Positions 36,881 to 52,100 of a DNA stretch of 64,000 bases are shown here, piece after piece. The position numbers and the translations under genes are program-made. The notes beneath the pieces were generated by a model. The model saw nothing but the letters and a program-made list of their open reading frames with translations. It searched no databases and was not told the origin of the DNA. The stretch's first letter is position 1, and every line of letters starts with the position of its first letter. This stretch comes from Liolophura sinensis. Taxonomy: Eukaryota > Mollusca > Polyplacophora > Chitonida > Chitonidae. The stretch covers positions 29,395,501 to 29,459,500 of the forward strand of contig NC_088303.1 of NCBI RefSeq assembly GCF_032854445.1, written 5' to 3'.

Positions 36881-38861
36881 AAGTGACATGTATATCAGAT
36901 GAAAGACCATTAAGTAGTATCCTGGAAACTAGTTGACTTTTTTATTAGGATTTTTTTTAACTGAGTTATAAAATGATTTTAGAATATAAGATTCTATATT
37001 GGTCCTTTGGGAATGGGTAATGTCACATCCATAGAGTTTGCTTAAAATAGTTGTCTCATGGTCCATTCAATAATGCATCTATAGCTCTACATGTGTATGC
37101 ATTTGTTTGTTTGATTGGGATTTCTCATGGTGGATGCATTTTGAGTGCAGGACACAGTCTGCGTGGAAAGTGGCAAAAACCTGACATGGCGTCACTTATC
37201 ACAATATGGTATGAAAAGGCTGCTGTATATTTTAACCCCCCAAAAAATCAAATATTATATGTTATTTATAATTTATTTTGAGTTTGATTGCCACTGCATG
37301 GTCATGCAACCCAAGCAATTATAGACTTACAATTTTATTGCCTAAATCACATGATAGGCGGTTGTTATACTTCAAGAGGTATACATGTAATTAACATTGG
37401 CCGTTAAAAACTCTGACTAGCAGATGTTAAAAAAAATTAAGTTCAGGCTTTCCCACCCACATTGTTTGTTTTGACAGCTACCATCGTTGATGTAACCACA
37501 ACAGGGTAATTAATTTCCTAACTATCAACTGGACAAGTAGTTTAAAGTCATTTTGACACCCCTAGAAGAAAGCTGAAAATCTTTCTTGTATTTCTGTATG
37601 TTAGGCCACATCATATACTTCATATTAAGAAATAAAAACCAAGCATTTCACATATTATTTAAAGTTCTAATGTTCTATGGTATTGGAACCTATAAATTGA
37701 CGCTGAGAAAAGAGGATATTGACAGATGAGATTGACATCTCTGTTGTTTTCTTGACCTGATAGCCTAATGCTATTTAAATGGGAACAAATGAAGAAAATG
37801 ATTTATGGAACTTTTACCATTACTTGAAAGGCTTTGTAAGGCTTAGTCACCGACTTTGGCTTTGTGGGCATTGGTAGTTCCTTATAAATTCATGACAGCA
37901 TTTCAGTACCGGACAGCATGATTTCTATACTATGACACGGATTAGAGCTAGAGATAGAAAACGCATGAATTCATTATGTGTGAACTAATTTTTATCACAA
38001 CCCCCTCCCCTCCCCCCTGCACTCCAAGACAGGTTACTCCTTCATCAATGAACTTACTGATAAATTACTCCATCAATTAACTTACTGGCTTAGTGGTTAT
38101 GTCCATCTATCTTCTCTTTATACATCAGTTTTGAGTTCATCTGATGTACCTGTGGAAGAGACTAAGGTTTCTCTTGCTGGGGATGACAATTTGCTCATTC
38201 ATTACTGTACATACTGAAAAGTTTCTCTTGTGTCAGTGAACTTACTGACAAGTTTCTCCTGCATCAGTGAACTTACTGACAAGTTACTCCTTCATCTATT
38301 AACACTGACTTAGTGGTTATGTTTCTGTACTCTTCATATGTCAGTTTTGCGTTCATCTGTTGTACATTTTATCTTTGCAACTGTTGTTGATCCTTGCATT
38401 GTTCATTATTAAAATCTGATTGAACTGAATTTGTGAAGAACATGTATGTATAGAAAGAAAACTTTTCCATGCTTTAAAGATATACATATATTGTCAATTG
38501 AAACTGGATATTATTTAAATTTGTATGATGACTGGTACATGTGCAGTACAGTTTTTCTGGGTTAATGAAGTGCTTAGATACTCCCAGCTGATTGACTTGA
38601 AATTCCTACTGACTATAATACGCTGTTCTGTTTCCATTAAAATGATGTTTATAACAAAATCATGTTTTTGCTTTTTTCTTATTTTTTTTCTCATGACTTA
38701 ATATTTAATATGTATGAAATATTATTACATTACAGAAATGGGCCCTTTGTTAAAAATTTTGTTAATCAAATTTCCCATTTTATTTTTTTTTTCCTAAAGT
38801 GACAATCACATGTTCAATTCTAGCTCTAGTTGGTTTAGTTTGTTGCTATACAATATGACTT
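36881..38861. other. Gene-free stretch with an imperfect direct duplication
   Basis: Segments at about 38025-38150 and 38270-38365 repeat the order 'ttactccttcatc', 'cttagtggttatgt', 'cttcatatgtcagttttg' and 'gttcatctgttgta'. A C-rich run lies near 38002. A short SINE-like scrap (ttgtttgtttgattgg) is at 37104. Confidence 0.5.
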
Positions 38862-39079
38862 GGGGCCTCCAATGTGGCACAATGGCTCAAGAGCCTCTCA
38901 CCAATGCTGTTGCAGTGAGTTCAAATCCAGCTCATGCTGGCTTCCTCTCTGATCACATGTGGGAAAGTGCCAGCAACTTGTGGGTGGTTGTGGGTTTCTG
39001 TTTGCTCCCACCATGATGCTGGCCACTGCCATAAAAGTGAAATATTCTTGAGTACAGGGTAATATACCAATCAAGTAAG
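38862..39079 (+). mobile_element. Family A SINE, plus-sense, head deletion
   Basis: Starts ggggcctccaatgtggcaca (A-box-like), skips the anticodon-like part, has an exact B-box-like gagttcaaatcc, and ends at 'ataccaatcaagta'. Confidence 0.85.
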
Positions 39080-40132
39080 TATGATATGACCGTATGTTCC
39101 ACAGTTTTGACTTTTTAGTCAAGAGTGTCACATTGTACGAGATTAAGGATTCCTTCACCGATAAGCTTGATCATTGTATTATATTTCATACCAAACAAAT
39201 AAGTACACTAAGTATAGTTTAACGGCAAAGAAAACACTAAAATCTAGTGTATAACAGATGAAAGACCATTGAACACTGTCCAAGAAAATAGCCAGAGTTA
39301 TTATTTTAGAATTTTTCCAAGCCAGTAAAACGGTTTTAAAACATCAGATTCTACGTGAACCAGAGGGTATCGGTGACATCACAGCCATATTTTTTGCTTG
39401 AAATAGCTACTTTCAAGGGCTATTTGGCGAATGTATTCACATATCTGTATGTATATGCATTTTGAATGATTAGATCTAGCAGTCTATGTGTGTTAGGCAA
39501 ACGTCTAATGTGGCAGCACTGGTTCCAATATTGTCAGAAAAGTCCACTCAGGTTTCACAAGGTTGAAAAAATTCTAAAAAATAAATTAGACTAGTTTTAT
39601 GGACAGGTCTTTTATTTGACATAGCTCACATAAGTGTTTTTTTTTTTTTTTTTGCCTTTACGCTGAAATGTCAGATCCATTTCTTCGCTGGAGAGGTATG
39701 AATGACATTAGCATTCCCTGGTGACATTTGACGTATTACTTCAGTAAGATTGGGGGCAGCCTGTCGGCCATGGGTACCTTGGGGCACACTGCTACATGTA
39801 GACCTATATGTACACTTAGGTACACTTTGAACAAGAAGTTTAGTATTATGGTCAGAATTAAGTTTACTCCATTCCTGAAATGAAAATTGCATACAAAAAG
39901 TAGCATTGTTTTTTAACATTTGTCTGTCCATAGTAAATGTGAACCAAAATATAACCACATTCGTACAACTATTGGTTAATAGACATCTGGTTGTAGGTAT
40001 TACAACGTGCAACTGAATATGTCATCATGTCGCTCTCCTACGTTGGAGGTCAGAAGAAATAGACCCATCTGAAACCACGTTACATCAGGAAAAAGAAGAC
40101 ATTTAACAACACACATCTGGAAATCGGAAATC

Positions 40133-43100
40133 ATGCCGACGATTGCTGTAAATCGTGATGAGCTGTTCAGGTTGCTCGGGAAGGAGTACAGTAAGTGGTG
40201 TTACATCTAAGTTTCAGAGAAAGAGTCTCATTTTATGAACCCGCGGTGCGTGCCGGTATGTCGAAAACTGAGCACACTGTGATTCATACCTTTCTACAAG
40301 TGCATGACTAGTGACAGTGTAGTTCTCCCGCAGTTTATCATGTACTCCGTGAATTTGTTCGGAGCTTGTAAAGCCGAGGCCGGTTCCACAAAGCCCTTTC
40401 TGACTTTGAAAACGCTGTACAATGCTTAGTTTTTGGTGGTGAAAGTTGGACACATCAGTACTGTAAACTAAAGACAGCCTTGATGACGGGGACAGGATTT
40501 TAATATCTAAAGCCCTAAATAAACTTTCAGATGGTATTCTTCACGACTGCTGGCCGTAGTACGTGATTTTTTGCTATAGCCTACACTGTCTGAAATCTGA
40601 GGTCTATTTGTTTCAGCCAGTCCCCTACATTCAGCTGCCTATAAATTTATTCCTACTTGCTACTAAAGTTCCCTTTAGTCAGTAACACGTAACAACACGA
40701 GCTCTACAAATGGATATATTGGAGGGCCATATTCTTGCGCAGAAAATGAAAGTAGAAGACTTTTTGTACTTTATAATGTTAAACTGCATAAGCTTGGTTT
40801 CGAACAAAGAATTCATTGCCTCGGGGGACGTCATAATTATTTAAAAAAACGGCAACAACATGCATTATGAATTAGATACAGTATTTTAACTACATTGTCT
40901 TTAACAATAGTGATGTACTACTAATATTAGTGTGTAGAGATTGTGGTGTTGCGTGTCACTAACAAAAGACAATTTTGTTAGTGAGTATGACTGATTTTAC
41001 AGACAGCTGAATATAGGCAACTGGTTAAAAGAAACAGACTATAATGTTGGAGAACATCACCCAAATGCTCCACTATGGAGATGCACATTTAATTTTGACA
41101 GGACTGTCTACTTTGAATCTCACATGTATGCTTCCAGGAACTTAAGTGTACACACATATCTTCCAGTGTATACTGTATGCTCTGTTTTAATTTTAGAAGA
41201 GTATAATTAATTTTTTCGAAGCACATTTACGTTTTTATTCATTGTCATTATAGTTTTAAATGGTCCATTTCAAGATGATGTTTTTAGATGTGTCATAATC
41301 TTTCACACTGTCTGTTAGATTGCTTGCTTTTCTAAATCTTCTTTTAATTGTTGAATCCTCCAAGACTTGATTATCCTGCAGCTAATGAAGTAAATGTTTC
41401 CATAATTAATGTTGTAGAACCGTAACCCATTGTTTATCTACCCATGAATATTACATGTATATGTTCGTTTTCATTTACACTTAAAGCGGACGAGGAGTTC
41501 GATGAGCTGTGTTTCGAGTTTGGCTTGGAGCTTGATGAAGTGGTATGTAGAACAAAGTTTATAACAAGATATGGATCATAAGAATGTTTACAAGTGCACA
41601 CAGGAAATGATATTTCGGGCCTGTAGTTAGCATCTCCCTTCACATTGTACATCTGAAGCATTTTGCTTGGTTTCAAGTCAATGATATCGTTTAACTGACT
41701 TGTCATTTTGTGGATCATGACATTAATACTGAAAATGTTCCAATTTCAGACCTCTGAAAAAGAGCAAGTTGCCAAAGAACAGGGCAGTGACAAGGCTTGT
41801 GGAGTGTCAGATGCAGTGGTATACAAGATTGATATACCAGCCAACAGGTCAGGGTTAATGTGTAGATTGAATGAGTGATGTTAGCTTAACAATGGCAATA
41901 TTTAAACCATACCTTAAGTGACTGCCTCCCAAACTGGACAAAAACACTAGTGCAGTACTCAAAAAGTGTTTGTTTTTTGTTTTTTTGGTAAATAGAGTAC
42001 AAATAGAATGTTTACAAGAAAAAATGTAGGATTAATTACAGTGTTTTTAAAAGTAAAAACATCAAAATAAAATATAATTCATTATTTTAAAAATTAGATT
42101 CTCTTTAAGTGAAAACAAAATAAAATCCTCCTTTAATTACAATTTGGTGATGGAAAACACCTGGTGTTTCATTCATATTTCTGTGTACGAACCCTGGTCT
42201 AGATCTGGAAGCTTGGAATATTCTAGGAGTCAGCATTATCACTCTGGTAATTTTCTCTGTCCCAAATAATTCAACTTCTCCCCTTGACAACCCATTACTT
42301 TTAACTTCATCCTTCTTTTCAGTTTACCTGTTCTTTTCAACTTTACCATTACTTTCAACTTCATCCTTCTTTTCAACTTACTTGTTCTTTTCACTTTACC
42401 ATTACTTTCAACTTTCTTTTTAAACGTGACCACCCCAAGTACTCAGCCACCTTAAACTTTACCCTTCCATTTATTTTTGCCTTTCCTTTTAACTTCACCT
42501 CTCCATTAACTCCACCTCTCCATTTAACTCGGCAATGATTACTGGATTGTGTTATGTTTTTTGTAAGAAATAAGTCCATTTTTTTATTACAGATTTTAAA
42601 AATGTGTTTTTTTGTTTATTACAGATATGATCTTCTCTGTGTGGAGGGTTTGGTCAGAGGGCTCCTCGTTTTCAAAGAAAAGTATTAAAATCTTAGTTTT
42701 CATTCTGACATATGATTGTTTTTTTTTCACTTGTTAGACTTTCATGTGCATTAAAGTATACTTGTGTCTCAAGATAGAAAGGAGTATTTTCTTTTCCCCA
42801 ATTCTTCTGTGCTTTACATGCACATCAGGCCCATTATAAAAATCCAGCCTCTTAGTTAAACATAGTGGCATTTATATTCATTACATATTATTTCTCTATT
42901 CAACTTTTCATGGAAACAAGAATATTATTTAATATTTTACCTTTACTAGTCACTGCCGGGGAAGTTCGTTTCCAAATTTGTGTAACTCTTTAGCCATATT
43001 ACTTGTCCTTTTGTAGCACAGCTGGTTCCACAGTAAGAGAATTTGTGAAGTTACATTGTTTTGTCGTATAGAATTAATTTTCAGCAAATTATGTATGACA

Positions 43101-46100
43101 ATATTTTCTACACATTTGGTTTCAGAATTTCACCCCCTCGATATAAGCTAGTCCCCCCTGTTGGTGGAACTCCTCAAGTTTTAAATGTTCAACCAGCGGT
43201 AAGCATCTAGAATCTTCAGTAGAACCTTGAAAGACGTAACCCTAGGTCATTTTCTGTGGAAGTTGTATCATAGCTTCACTGCACAAGACTTGATGTTCAG
43301 CTATACTGTAATAAGTCTAATTACAAGCAGAAATTTCAAAATAGTAATCTTTGTTTTGTGTAACAAGCTCTTTCATGTTTCACTTGTTACAACTTGATGA
43401 CGGTTTTCTGAACATGTTGGGATGGTAAGTCTCAGCATAAAAATACTGTTCAGTGTAACAGTTTTTCACATCAGGGTAACAGCTGAGCCAGAGAAATGTT
43501 AATACCAGTCGTGCATGCATTCTGATTACAAAAGTCGAGCAATCTGTGTGTTATGTGGCATAAGCCTCATGTGACGTCATTGGTCTCCAATAAAGCCATT
43601 TTTGAAATCTATTTACTCACTGTAAGAAATTCTGAAAAAAACTCAGCTATTTTCCTGGTTAGTTTTTAATGGCCTTCCGTAATGATAGTGTTTTCTTTCT
43701 GTTAATGTTTTCTCTATATCAGTGTTTTCTTTATTTTAATGTTTTCCGTATTTCTCTTATCTTGGTATTTTCTGTATCTTTATGCATACATGTATGACAC
43801 TGTTCAGTTAAATTGTTCAGCTTTTAGTGTACAAATGCATTAAGAAATAGTAGATCCATTCCAATGTTCAGTTTTGTTCGTGCAAGCCACAACTATAATT
43901 GATTGTTCTTTTGGATTATTGTAGACTGCACTGGTTCGCCCATTTGTTGTTGGTGCTGTTCTCAGAGATATTACATTTACTCAGGTATGTGACTAGAATT
44001 ATAACATGTAAATATCAGTCCTTGTAACAGAAGACTGAATATACAAGTTGCCATCAACATTTCTTGGTTTCGCTCTTACCTTATTTCCTGATAGCAGTAT
44101 TTTGTTTGGTGTGTTACCATTTATGGTGGATCATTTGTAAATAGAATAGTAAGAAAGCGTAAAGAAAGATCTCATGTTTTCTAGAAAAATTAAAGCAATT
44201 TGTGTACTTTGTAGCATTATAATCGTGATATAAACAGCAACCTGTCAACTTGTTTTCAAGATATTAATTGTACCCGTGCACCGTATATTATGATCAAGCT
44301 TTCAATTTCCTTTTAATTTTACCTTAATTACAGGAGAGTTACAAGAGCTTCATTGATCTCCAGGATAAACTTCATCAGAATCTGTGCAGGTTGGTTTCGA
44401 AATTACGAACAGTGTGTCTAGTTATGAAGCCTCTCTCTTACCAGATCATATGACATTCATCTAGTTAAGCGATACAGAAAACAGAATCTGTAACATTCAA
44501 ATTGTCACAGTCCTGGATACTTACCTCTTCACTTAATAAAGGTAGGTGAAGATGACATTGGCTTTTTGAGATATGTTATAGCCATTGCGTACTTACCTCT
44601 TCACTTAATGAAGGTAGGTGAAGGTGGTGTTGACTTTTTGAGATATGTCATAGCCATTGAAAATTTTTCATTTGTAATGCCGATCAAGAACTTCGTGTGT
44701 TAAAACACACTCAAGCATTGTTCCTTTATAAATACTATGGGTGTGGAAAAAATCAGGTAGAGTAGGGAGTAATTTATCCCAGCTCACAAAGGTACCTTAC
44801 CCACTTTAACCACAGCTTAATTCATGATCAGTCCGGTGCTCAGGCAGAGACTCATTAGATTGCTCAGCCAATCAAAGCAGAGTAGCATTTCAGCCAGACC
44901 AGATCTAGTGTTAACACGGCTTTGTATTAACACTTTCTATTTTCAGGAAAAGAAGTTTGGTTGCCATAGGAACCCACGACCTTGACACTGTGCAGGGCCC
45001 ATTTATTTATGATGCTAAAATACCAACAGAGATTAAATTCCAGCCCCTGAACCAGACAAAAGAATACACAGCAGCTGAGTTGATGGAGCTTTATCAGGTA
45101 CTATTTTCACTTGATCACTACACCAGATAATGTTTATACATCAGATGAGATGGTCAAGCACTTCAGCCCTTACCACTGTGATGCTGAGGTCAAACACTTC
45201 AGACCTTACCACTATGATGCTGAGGTCAAACACTTCAGCCCTTACCACTGTGATGCTGAGGCCAAATACTTCAGGCCTTACCACTATGATGCTGAGGTCA
45301 ACAACTGTAACCCTTACGACTATGATGCTGAGGTCAAACACTTCAACACTCACCACTATGATGCTGAGGTCAAACACTTCAGGGCTTACCACTTTGATGC
45401 TGTGGTCAAACACTTCAGGCCTTACCACTATGATGCTGATGTCAAACAGTTCAGCCCTTACCACTATGATGCTGAGCTCAAACACTCAGCCCTTACCACT
45501 ATGATGCTGTGGTCAAACACTTCAGCCCTTACCACAATGATGCTGAGGTCAAATACTTCAGCCCTTACTACTGTGAAGCTAAGGTCAAACAGTTCAGCCC
45601 TTGCCACTATGATGCTGTGGTCAAAAACTTCAGCCCTTACCACTATGATGCTGAGGTCAAGCACTCAGCCCTTACCACTGTGATGCTGATGTCAAACAGT
45701 TCAGCCCTTACCACTATAATGCTGATGTCAGACAATTCAGCCCTTACCACTATGATGTTGAGGTCGAGCACTCAGCCCTTACCACTATGATGCTGATGTC
45801 AAACAATTAAGCCCTTACCACTATGATGCTGAGGTCAAGCACTCAGCCCTTACCACTATGATGCTGAGGTCAAGCACTCAGCCCTTACCACTATGATGCT
45901 GAGGTCAAGCACTCAGCCCTTACCACTATGATGCTGAGGGCAAATACTTCAGCCCTTACCACTGTGAAGCTAAGGTCAAACAATTCAGCCCTTTCCACTG
46001 TGATGCTATGGTCAAACACTTCATCCCTTGCCACTATGATGCTGAGGTCAAACACTTCAGCCCTTACCACTATGATGCTGTGGTCAAACACTTCAGCCCT

Positions 46101-49100
46101 TCCCACTATGATGCTGAGGTCAAATACCTCAGCCCTTACCACTATGATGCTGAGGTCAAATACCTCAGCCCTTACCACTGTGAAGCTAAGGTCAAACAAT
46201 TCAGCCCTTACTGCTGTGATGACGAGGTCAGACACACTCTAATTAAACAAATAAATGAACTGTTGCTAAAAAAAATATTCTGTTATATTCTCTCCATGCT
46301 AATTTCTTGAAAATACATTTCCTTTCCTATCATTCACAAAGAAGCAGAGCATAGTTCTCTAAGGCCTGCACTAAGGGATTGTAAGCCTTGGTTTATAGGT
46401 GACACCCTTTTGCAGGAAGGGATTGTCAGCTACAACAGTTGTAACTTAAAATCAGAAATTACAAGCAAGTTGACCCTGTTGTAAATGTTGACAAGTGCCC
46501 CAAAATTAACATTTATTCCAGATACTTTTCTGACGTACACACTTACAAATTTTGGACTTTTACAAAGATGTGCAGTGAACTGTTAAAATTGATGTCTATG
46601 TTTAGCAGCTGAATCATGATGATGTAGAACGCATTTGAAAACGAAGGCAAGAAAAAGTTTTTGACTGATACATTTACCATTTATGCAGATCACCATTATG
46701 TACAAGTGAAATCTGGCGGACAATCGTGTAACTCCAAACATTACAGTCACCTTACATTTCCTCTCTAAAGTGACATAACTTCTTCCTACAATCAGTTGTA
46801 AACTCATTTGTAGGGTTTACTATTGCTGGTAGCTACAATCTCTGTGATGCATTTTCACTAGGTCCTCTTAATGCCAAGATTTATTTATCTGTTTGATTGG
46901 TGTTTGGATGGAGTGGATTTGTGTAGTGAGGGGAAACCCACTACCATCCGCAGGTTGCTGACAGACCTTCCCATATACCTTAAGCAGTCTTCGTGCAAGT
47001 AGGTTTTGACTATTCTAAACTGCTTCGGCTGCCCAATCAAATATAGTCCTGGGTGTGAAATCATTAAAATTTGTTAGCCTGTTAAGCCTCTCCATATTTT
47101 ATTATATTTTGTTTTTAGTCAGACAACCATCTTAAGCACTACTTGCCAATCATAAAGGACAAGCCTGTGTATCCTGTCATCTTTGACAAAAATGGAGTTG
47201 TCCTGTCCATGCCCCCTATTATCAACGGTAAGTGTAACAGTGAAATGTCAACCAATTTAGCTTTTCACTCATTCTTGAAGAAGCTGGGTTTAGGGCTCAT
47301 TGTATAACAGGTCCATTTTGGGCTGTCAGTCTTTCAGAAAATGTCATAAAGGAATGTTTCACAACTTTTTCTTGTGTGCATGAGAGTCTGATCTTGACAT
47401 TTTGTTCCTCACCTCCCCCAAAATTGGGTTAAATTGGATTTATGTCAATTTTTTATTTTAAGCTACATGTATATTGTACAGGCATAGCATATGTCGTACC
47501 CTGAGCGTCGGCATCTAGTAATTGAGAAAGCAGCGTTAAACAAAATGTTAGGGGTGGTATCTCAAGAAGGACTGAAGCTATCAAGCTCATGGTTTGCACA
47601 CATGTAGATGACAATAGTACGAGGAGTGTATTCCATCGTTGATGTACATATTAAGCACTGTAAATTATTGAATTCCTGACTTGGTCTATGATGTATTAGA
47701 AACAAAATTATGTTAAACAAAATGTACTGCTTATATTGAGCTCAGGATTTGCTCACATGTAGAGCGCAATAGCATGAGGGGTATATTCCATCGTTGATTG
47801 GATGTGGGCATATAAAGCACCCTAAATTACTGAATTCCTGACTTAGTCTATAATGTATAAGAATCAATGCTAAACAAAGTGTTAGGGGAGGTTTCTCAAG
47901 AAGTACTTCATGAATTGAGCTCAGGGTTTGCACCCTTGTGGAGCAGAATAGCAGGAGGGGGATGGGGGGTATTGATGTTCCGTCATTGATGCCGTGTGTA
48001 CATATTAAGTACCGTAAATTGCTGAATTCCTGACTTAGTTTATTATGTATTAGAATCAATGTTAAACAAAGTGTCGGGGGTGGTATTTAAAAAAGTACTG
48101 CATGTATTGAGCTCAGGATTTGCTCACATGTAGAGCACAATAGCAGGAGGGGGATACTCCATCGTTGATTGGATGTGGGCATATTAAATACTGTAAATTA
48201 CTGATTTCCTGACTTAGTGTATTGTGTACTACAATCACAGTTAAACAAAATGTTAGGGTTTGTATCTTAAAAAGTATTGTATAAAGTTTTACAGGCATAT
48301 AAATCAGAATGATGCTAGAGGGATGGTCCATCACTGATGCTCTGTAAGCATATTAATTACTTTAAATTACCAAATTCACGATTTCAGTTCTTTAGGCTTT
48401 GAGCTGAAGTTTTGCATTCATGTGTCTCATACAGGCGAGCTCTTTAGTAACCGTGCTGCAAAGTTTGTTTTTTTTTTTAATCGAGATGGGTTGTAGGAAA
48501 TAGGGCTCTGAGCAGAAAATCAAGCCTCTGCAGAGAAGGATCCTTCCAGTAGCTTTAACTTATCTTTCCTGAAGTTTAAGAACATCATCAGGTAGATCCA
48601 GTTCCATCATCAGTGACCTTGACCTGTATTTTTCAAGGTTATGTGGTGTACTTAAATTAGCTGATTGAAGAGTGTTCTTTCATATTGTTCACTGTTAATG
48701 ATCTTTTTCAGGAGATCACACAAAGATTACCCTTACTACGAAGAATGTCATCATAGAATGTACAGGAACAGATCTGAACAAAGCCAAGATCACCCTCGAC
48801 ACACTGGTAGTCATGTTTAGCCAGTACTGCGCAAAACCCTTCACGTAAGTTCCTCTTCCTTTGTAAGAATACGATGGTCATTTTCTCTTCCCTTGTCAGA
48901 ATACGATGGTCATGGTCTCTTCCTTTGTCAGAATATGATGGTCAAGGTCTCTTCCCTTGTCAGAATACGATGGTCATGGTCTCTTCCCTTGTCAGAATGC
49001 GATGGTCATATTCTCTTCCCTTGTCAGAATACGATGGTCATGGTCTCTTCCCTTGTCAGAATATGATGGTCATTGTCTCTTCCCTTGTCAGAATAGGATG

Positions 49101-52100
49101 GTCATGGTCTCTTCCCTTGTCAGAATACGATTGTCATGGTCTCTTCCCTTGTCAGAATAGAATGGTCATGGTCTCTTCCTTTGTGAGAATAGGATGGTCA
49201 TGGTCTTTTCCCTTGTCAGAATTGTCTCTTTCCTTGTCAGAATACGATGCTCATGGTCTCTTCCCTTGTCAGAATTGTCTCTTTCCTTGTCAGAATACGA
49301 TGGTCATGGTCTCTTCCCTTGTCAGAATACGATGGTCATGGTCTCTTCCCCTGTCAGAATACAATGGTCATGGTCTCTTCCCTTGTCAGAATTGTCTCTT
49401 CCCCAGTCAGAATATGATGGTCATGGTCTCTTCCCTTGTCAGAATACGATGGTCATGGTCTCTTCCCTTGTCAGAATTGTCTCTTCCCTTATCAGAATAT
49501 GATGGTCATGGTCTTTTCCCTTGTCAGAATTGTCTCTTCCCTTATCAGAATATGATGGTCATGGTCTCTTCCCGTGTCAGAATGTGATGGTCATGGTCTC
49601 TACCCTTGTCAGAATTGTCTCTTCCCTTATCAGAATATGATGGTCATGGTCTCTTCCCTTATCAGAATATGATGGTCATGGTCTCTTCCCTTGTCAGAAT
49701 TGTATCTTCCTTATCAGAATATGATGGTCATGGTCTCTTCCCTTGTCAGAATTGTCTCTTCCCTTGTTAGAATATGATGGTCATGGTCTCTTCCCGTGTC
49801 AGAATACGATGGTCATGGTCTCTACCCTTGTCAGAATTGTCTCCTCCCTTGTCAGAATTCGATGGTCATGGTCTCTTCCCTTGTCAGAATTGTCTCTTCC
49901 CTTGTTAAATATGATGGTCATGGTCTCTTCCCTTGTCAGAATACGATGGTCATGGTCTCTACCCTTGTCAGAATTGTCTCCTCCCTTGTCAGAATTCGAT
50001 GGTCATGGTCTCTTCCCTTGTCAGAATTGTCTCTTCCCTTGTTAAATATGATGGTCATGGTCTCTTCCCTTGTCAGAATACGATGATCATGGTCTCTACC
50101 CTTGTCAGAATTGTCTCCTCCCTTGTCAGAATGCGATGGTCATGGTCTCTTCCCTTGTCAGAATATGGTGATCCATAGTTTTAATATTTTCCGTAAAAGA
50201 AAGCCACCAGTAGGTCAGGTGAATCACAGAACCAGTGGAATCAGTAACCCTGCATGAGATTTGTCAAACTTTTCTAAGGTGAACTTGACCTCTCTCATGT
50301 GACTGAAATATTTTTGACTTCGACATTGTACACAAGGCTATTGAAGAAATAATTCTATGGATATAATAAACAGATGTGAAAGATGATGGGTTTTGGGGTT
50401 TTTTGCTGTTTTTTTTTAATGTGTGAACCTTTCTTGTTCCTTTTCCTGCACTACGGTTACTCAAATATAAGCAGAACTGAAAATTATATGCACAACCATT
50501 TTCAGTTTGCCCGCAAAACCAATGGCAGGTATGAACATCAGAGTGTACTGTTTAGGCTCCTAAACTTCCCCATTATATTGCTGAAGATGTTTAAATATCG
50601 TTCAGATAACTGACATCTACATTTGATAAACTGATGTTGTTGTAAGAGTTGTATTACATGTAATTCCAGGGTGGAGGGCGTTGAGGTGGTAATGCCAAAT
50701 GGGAAGAAGACTCTTTACCCTGTAAGTTATCAATGAGTTTTGATAATTGTTCTCTAAAAGAGACTATACTATAGATTTTTGCAAAAAATCCATATCCGTT
50801 AATCAAATTAGATTTTCTGTACTTAGCAACAAATGCCTTTTAATAAATAATAGACTCATACTTGTCGTAGTGTTAAAATGATTCTAAAGTTTGAAAAAGT
50901 TGTAATACGAATCATTTTATAAATTCAATGTGGCAGATTAAAGTTTAAGATTTTTACTTCCTCTCTCAGTGTTAGTGCAGAAATTGGATAGCCCCTCTTC
51001 AGTGAATGCTTGTTGATGAGTCAATATCTACGGGTAATCTTGCTTTCTTCCAGGAATTGCCATACAGATTTGAAATTCTGGATGTAGACAACGTCAACAG
51101 GAAGATAGGCATAAAGTAAGTCCAACCAATCAAGCACTTTTGTGTAACAAAGATGGACCTAATGTTTTATTCTGTGGTCACTGTTTCAATAGTCAGTTTA
51201 ATAACATGTCACTATACCCCATATAAACATGCACTTTTTTTTGAGGACATCTTTAACAGATTACCCTGAAAAAGATTTGTAAAGACGAAATGTTCAGTTT
51301 GTCTGAAATCTCTGGAGAGTGTCCTCAGATTATAATGTCCTTATAGAGATACCAAACCAATGTTTTGTTTAACACATCCTTGTTTCTACCAGAAATGCCA
51401 TGTACTATTTATGTCAGCATTTTGCAAATGAAATTTTTGTATTAGTTAGTAGTTCCACATTTTTGGCATGTCATCTGACTGTTTTTCTAAACACGTTGTG
51501 CTCCTTGGAAAAGTCTCTAATAGAGGGAAAAAGTACAAATAAAAATTAAACGTTAAGTTAGTAAATTGATAGATCTCTCCTCTCAGAGTACGATTGTAGA
51601 CTTTCAAAAGTACATCGTCTGTTAATATATCTCTTTACATTTTTATTCATTATATGTATTAATAGCTACTTTACCTTGATTTCTTTCAGACAAGATGCTG
51701 ATTCTATCTCTCGTCTGCTGTCACGGATGTGCCTGATGTCCAAGCCCCAGGAGAAGGGATCAAAGATCAAAGTTGAGGTGCCGCCATCAAGAGCTGGTAT
51801 CCTTTGTAATGATGTCTAATGTGAAATTACCATCTTCAGGAAACTGAAGTGGTAATGAAAGATTTTGCCTACCATTTTGAACTTGTTGAGATATGGATCA
51901 TGTAGAAAACTTTCAGACTGAAAATTTTTCAGATGTCCATTTTAAATAGCTTGGAATTCGTTTGGTACCTACATGCTGTAGGTAAACATTTTACTGCTTC
52001 GATAAATTACTGATGGTTTTCCTTAACCAGTCGGAGACATTCTACATCCATGCGACATCATAGAGGATGTGGCCATAGCTTACGGCTACAACAACGTCCC

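Noticed and set aside
42239-42579. Lys/Arg-rich minus-strand frames resembling basic proteins
   Set aside because: They translate a pyrimidine-rich tandem repeat inside FARSB intron 3.
45111-46310. Open frames on both strands (190, 124, 114, 104 and 100 residues)
   Set aside because: Products of the 36-bp array in FARSB intron 8, open on both strands at once and broken by one-base unit losses.
48874-50178. Plus-strand open frames of up to 237 residues
   Set aside because: Repeat translation of the 32-bp array in FARSB intron 10 (repeated [16 protein letters not shown]); not flanked by gene signals.
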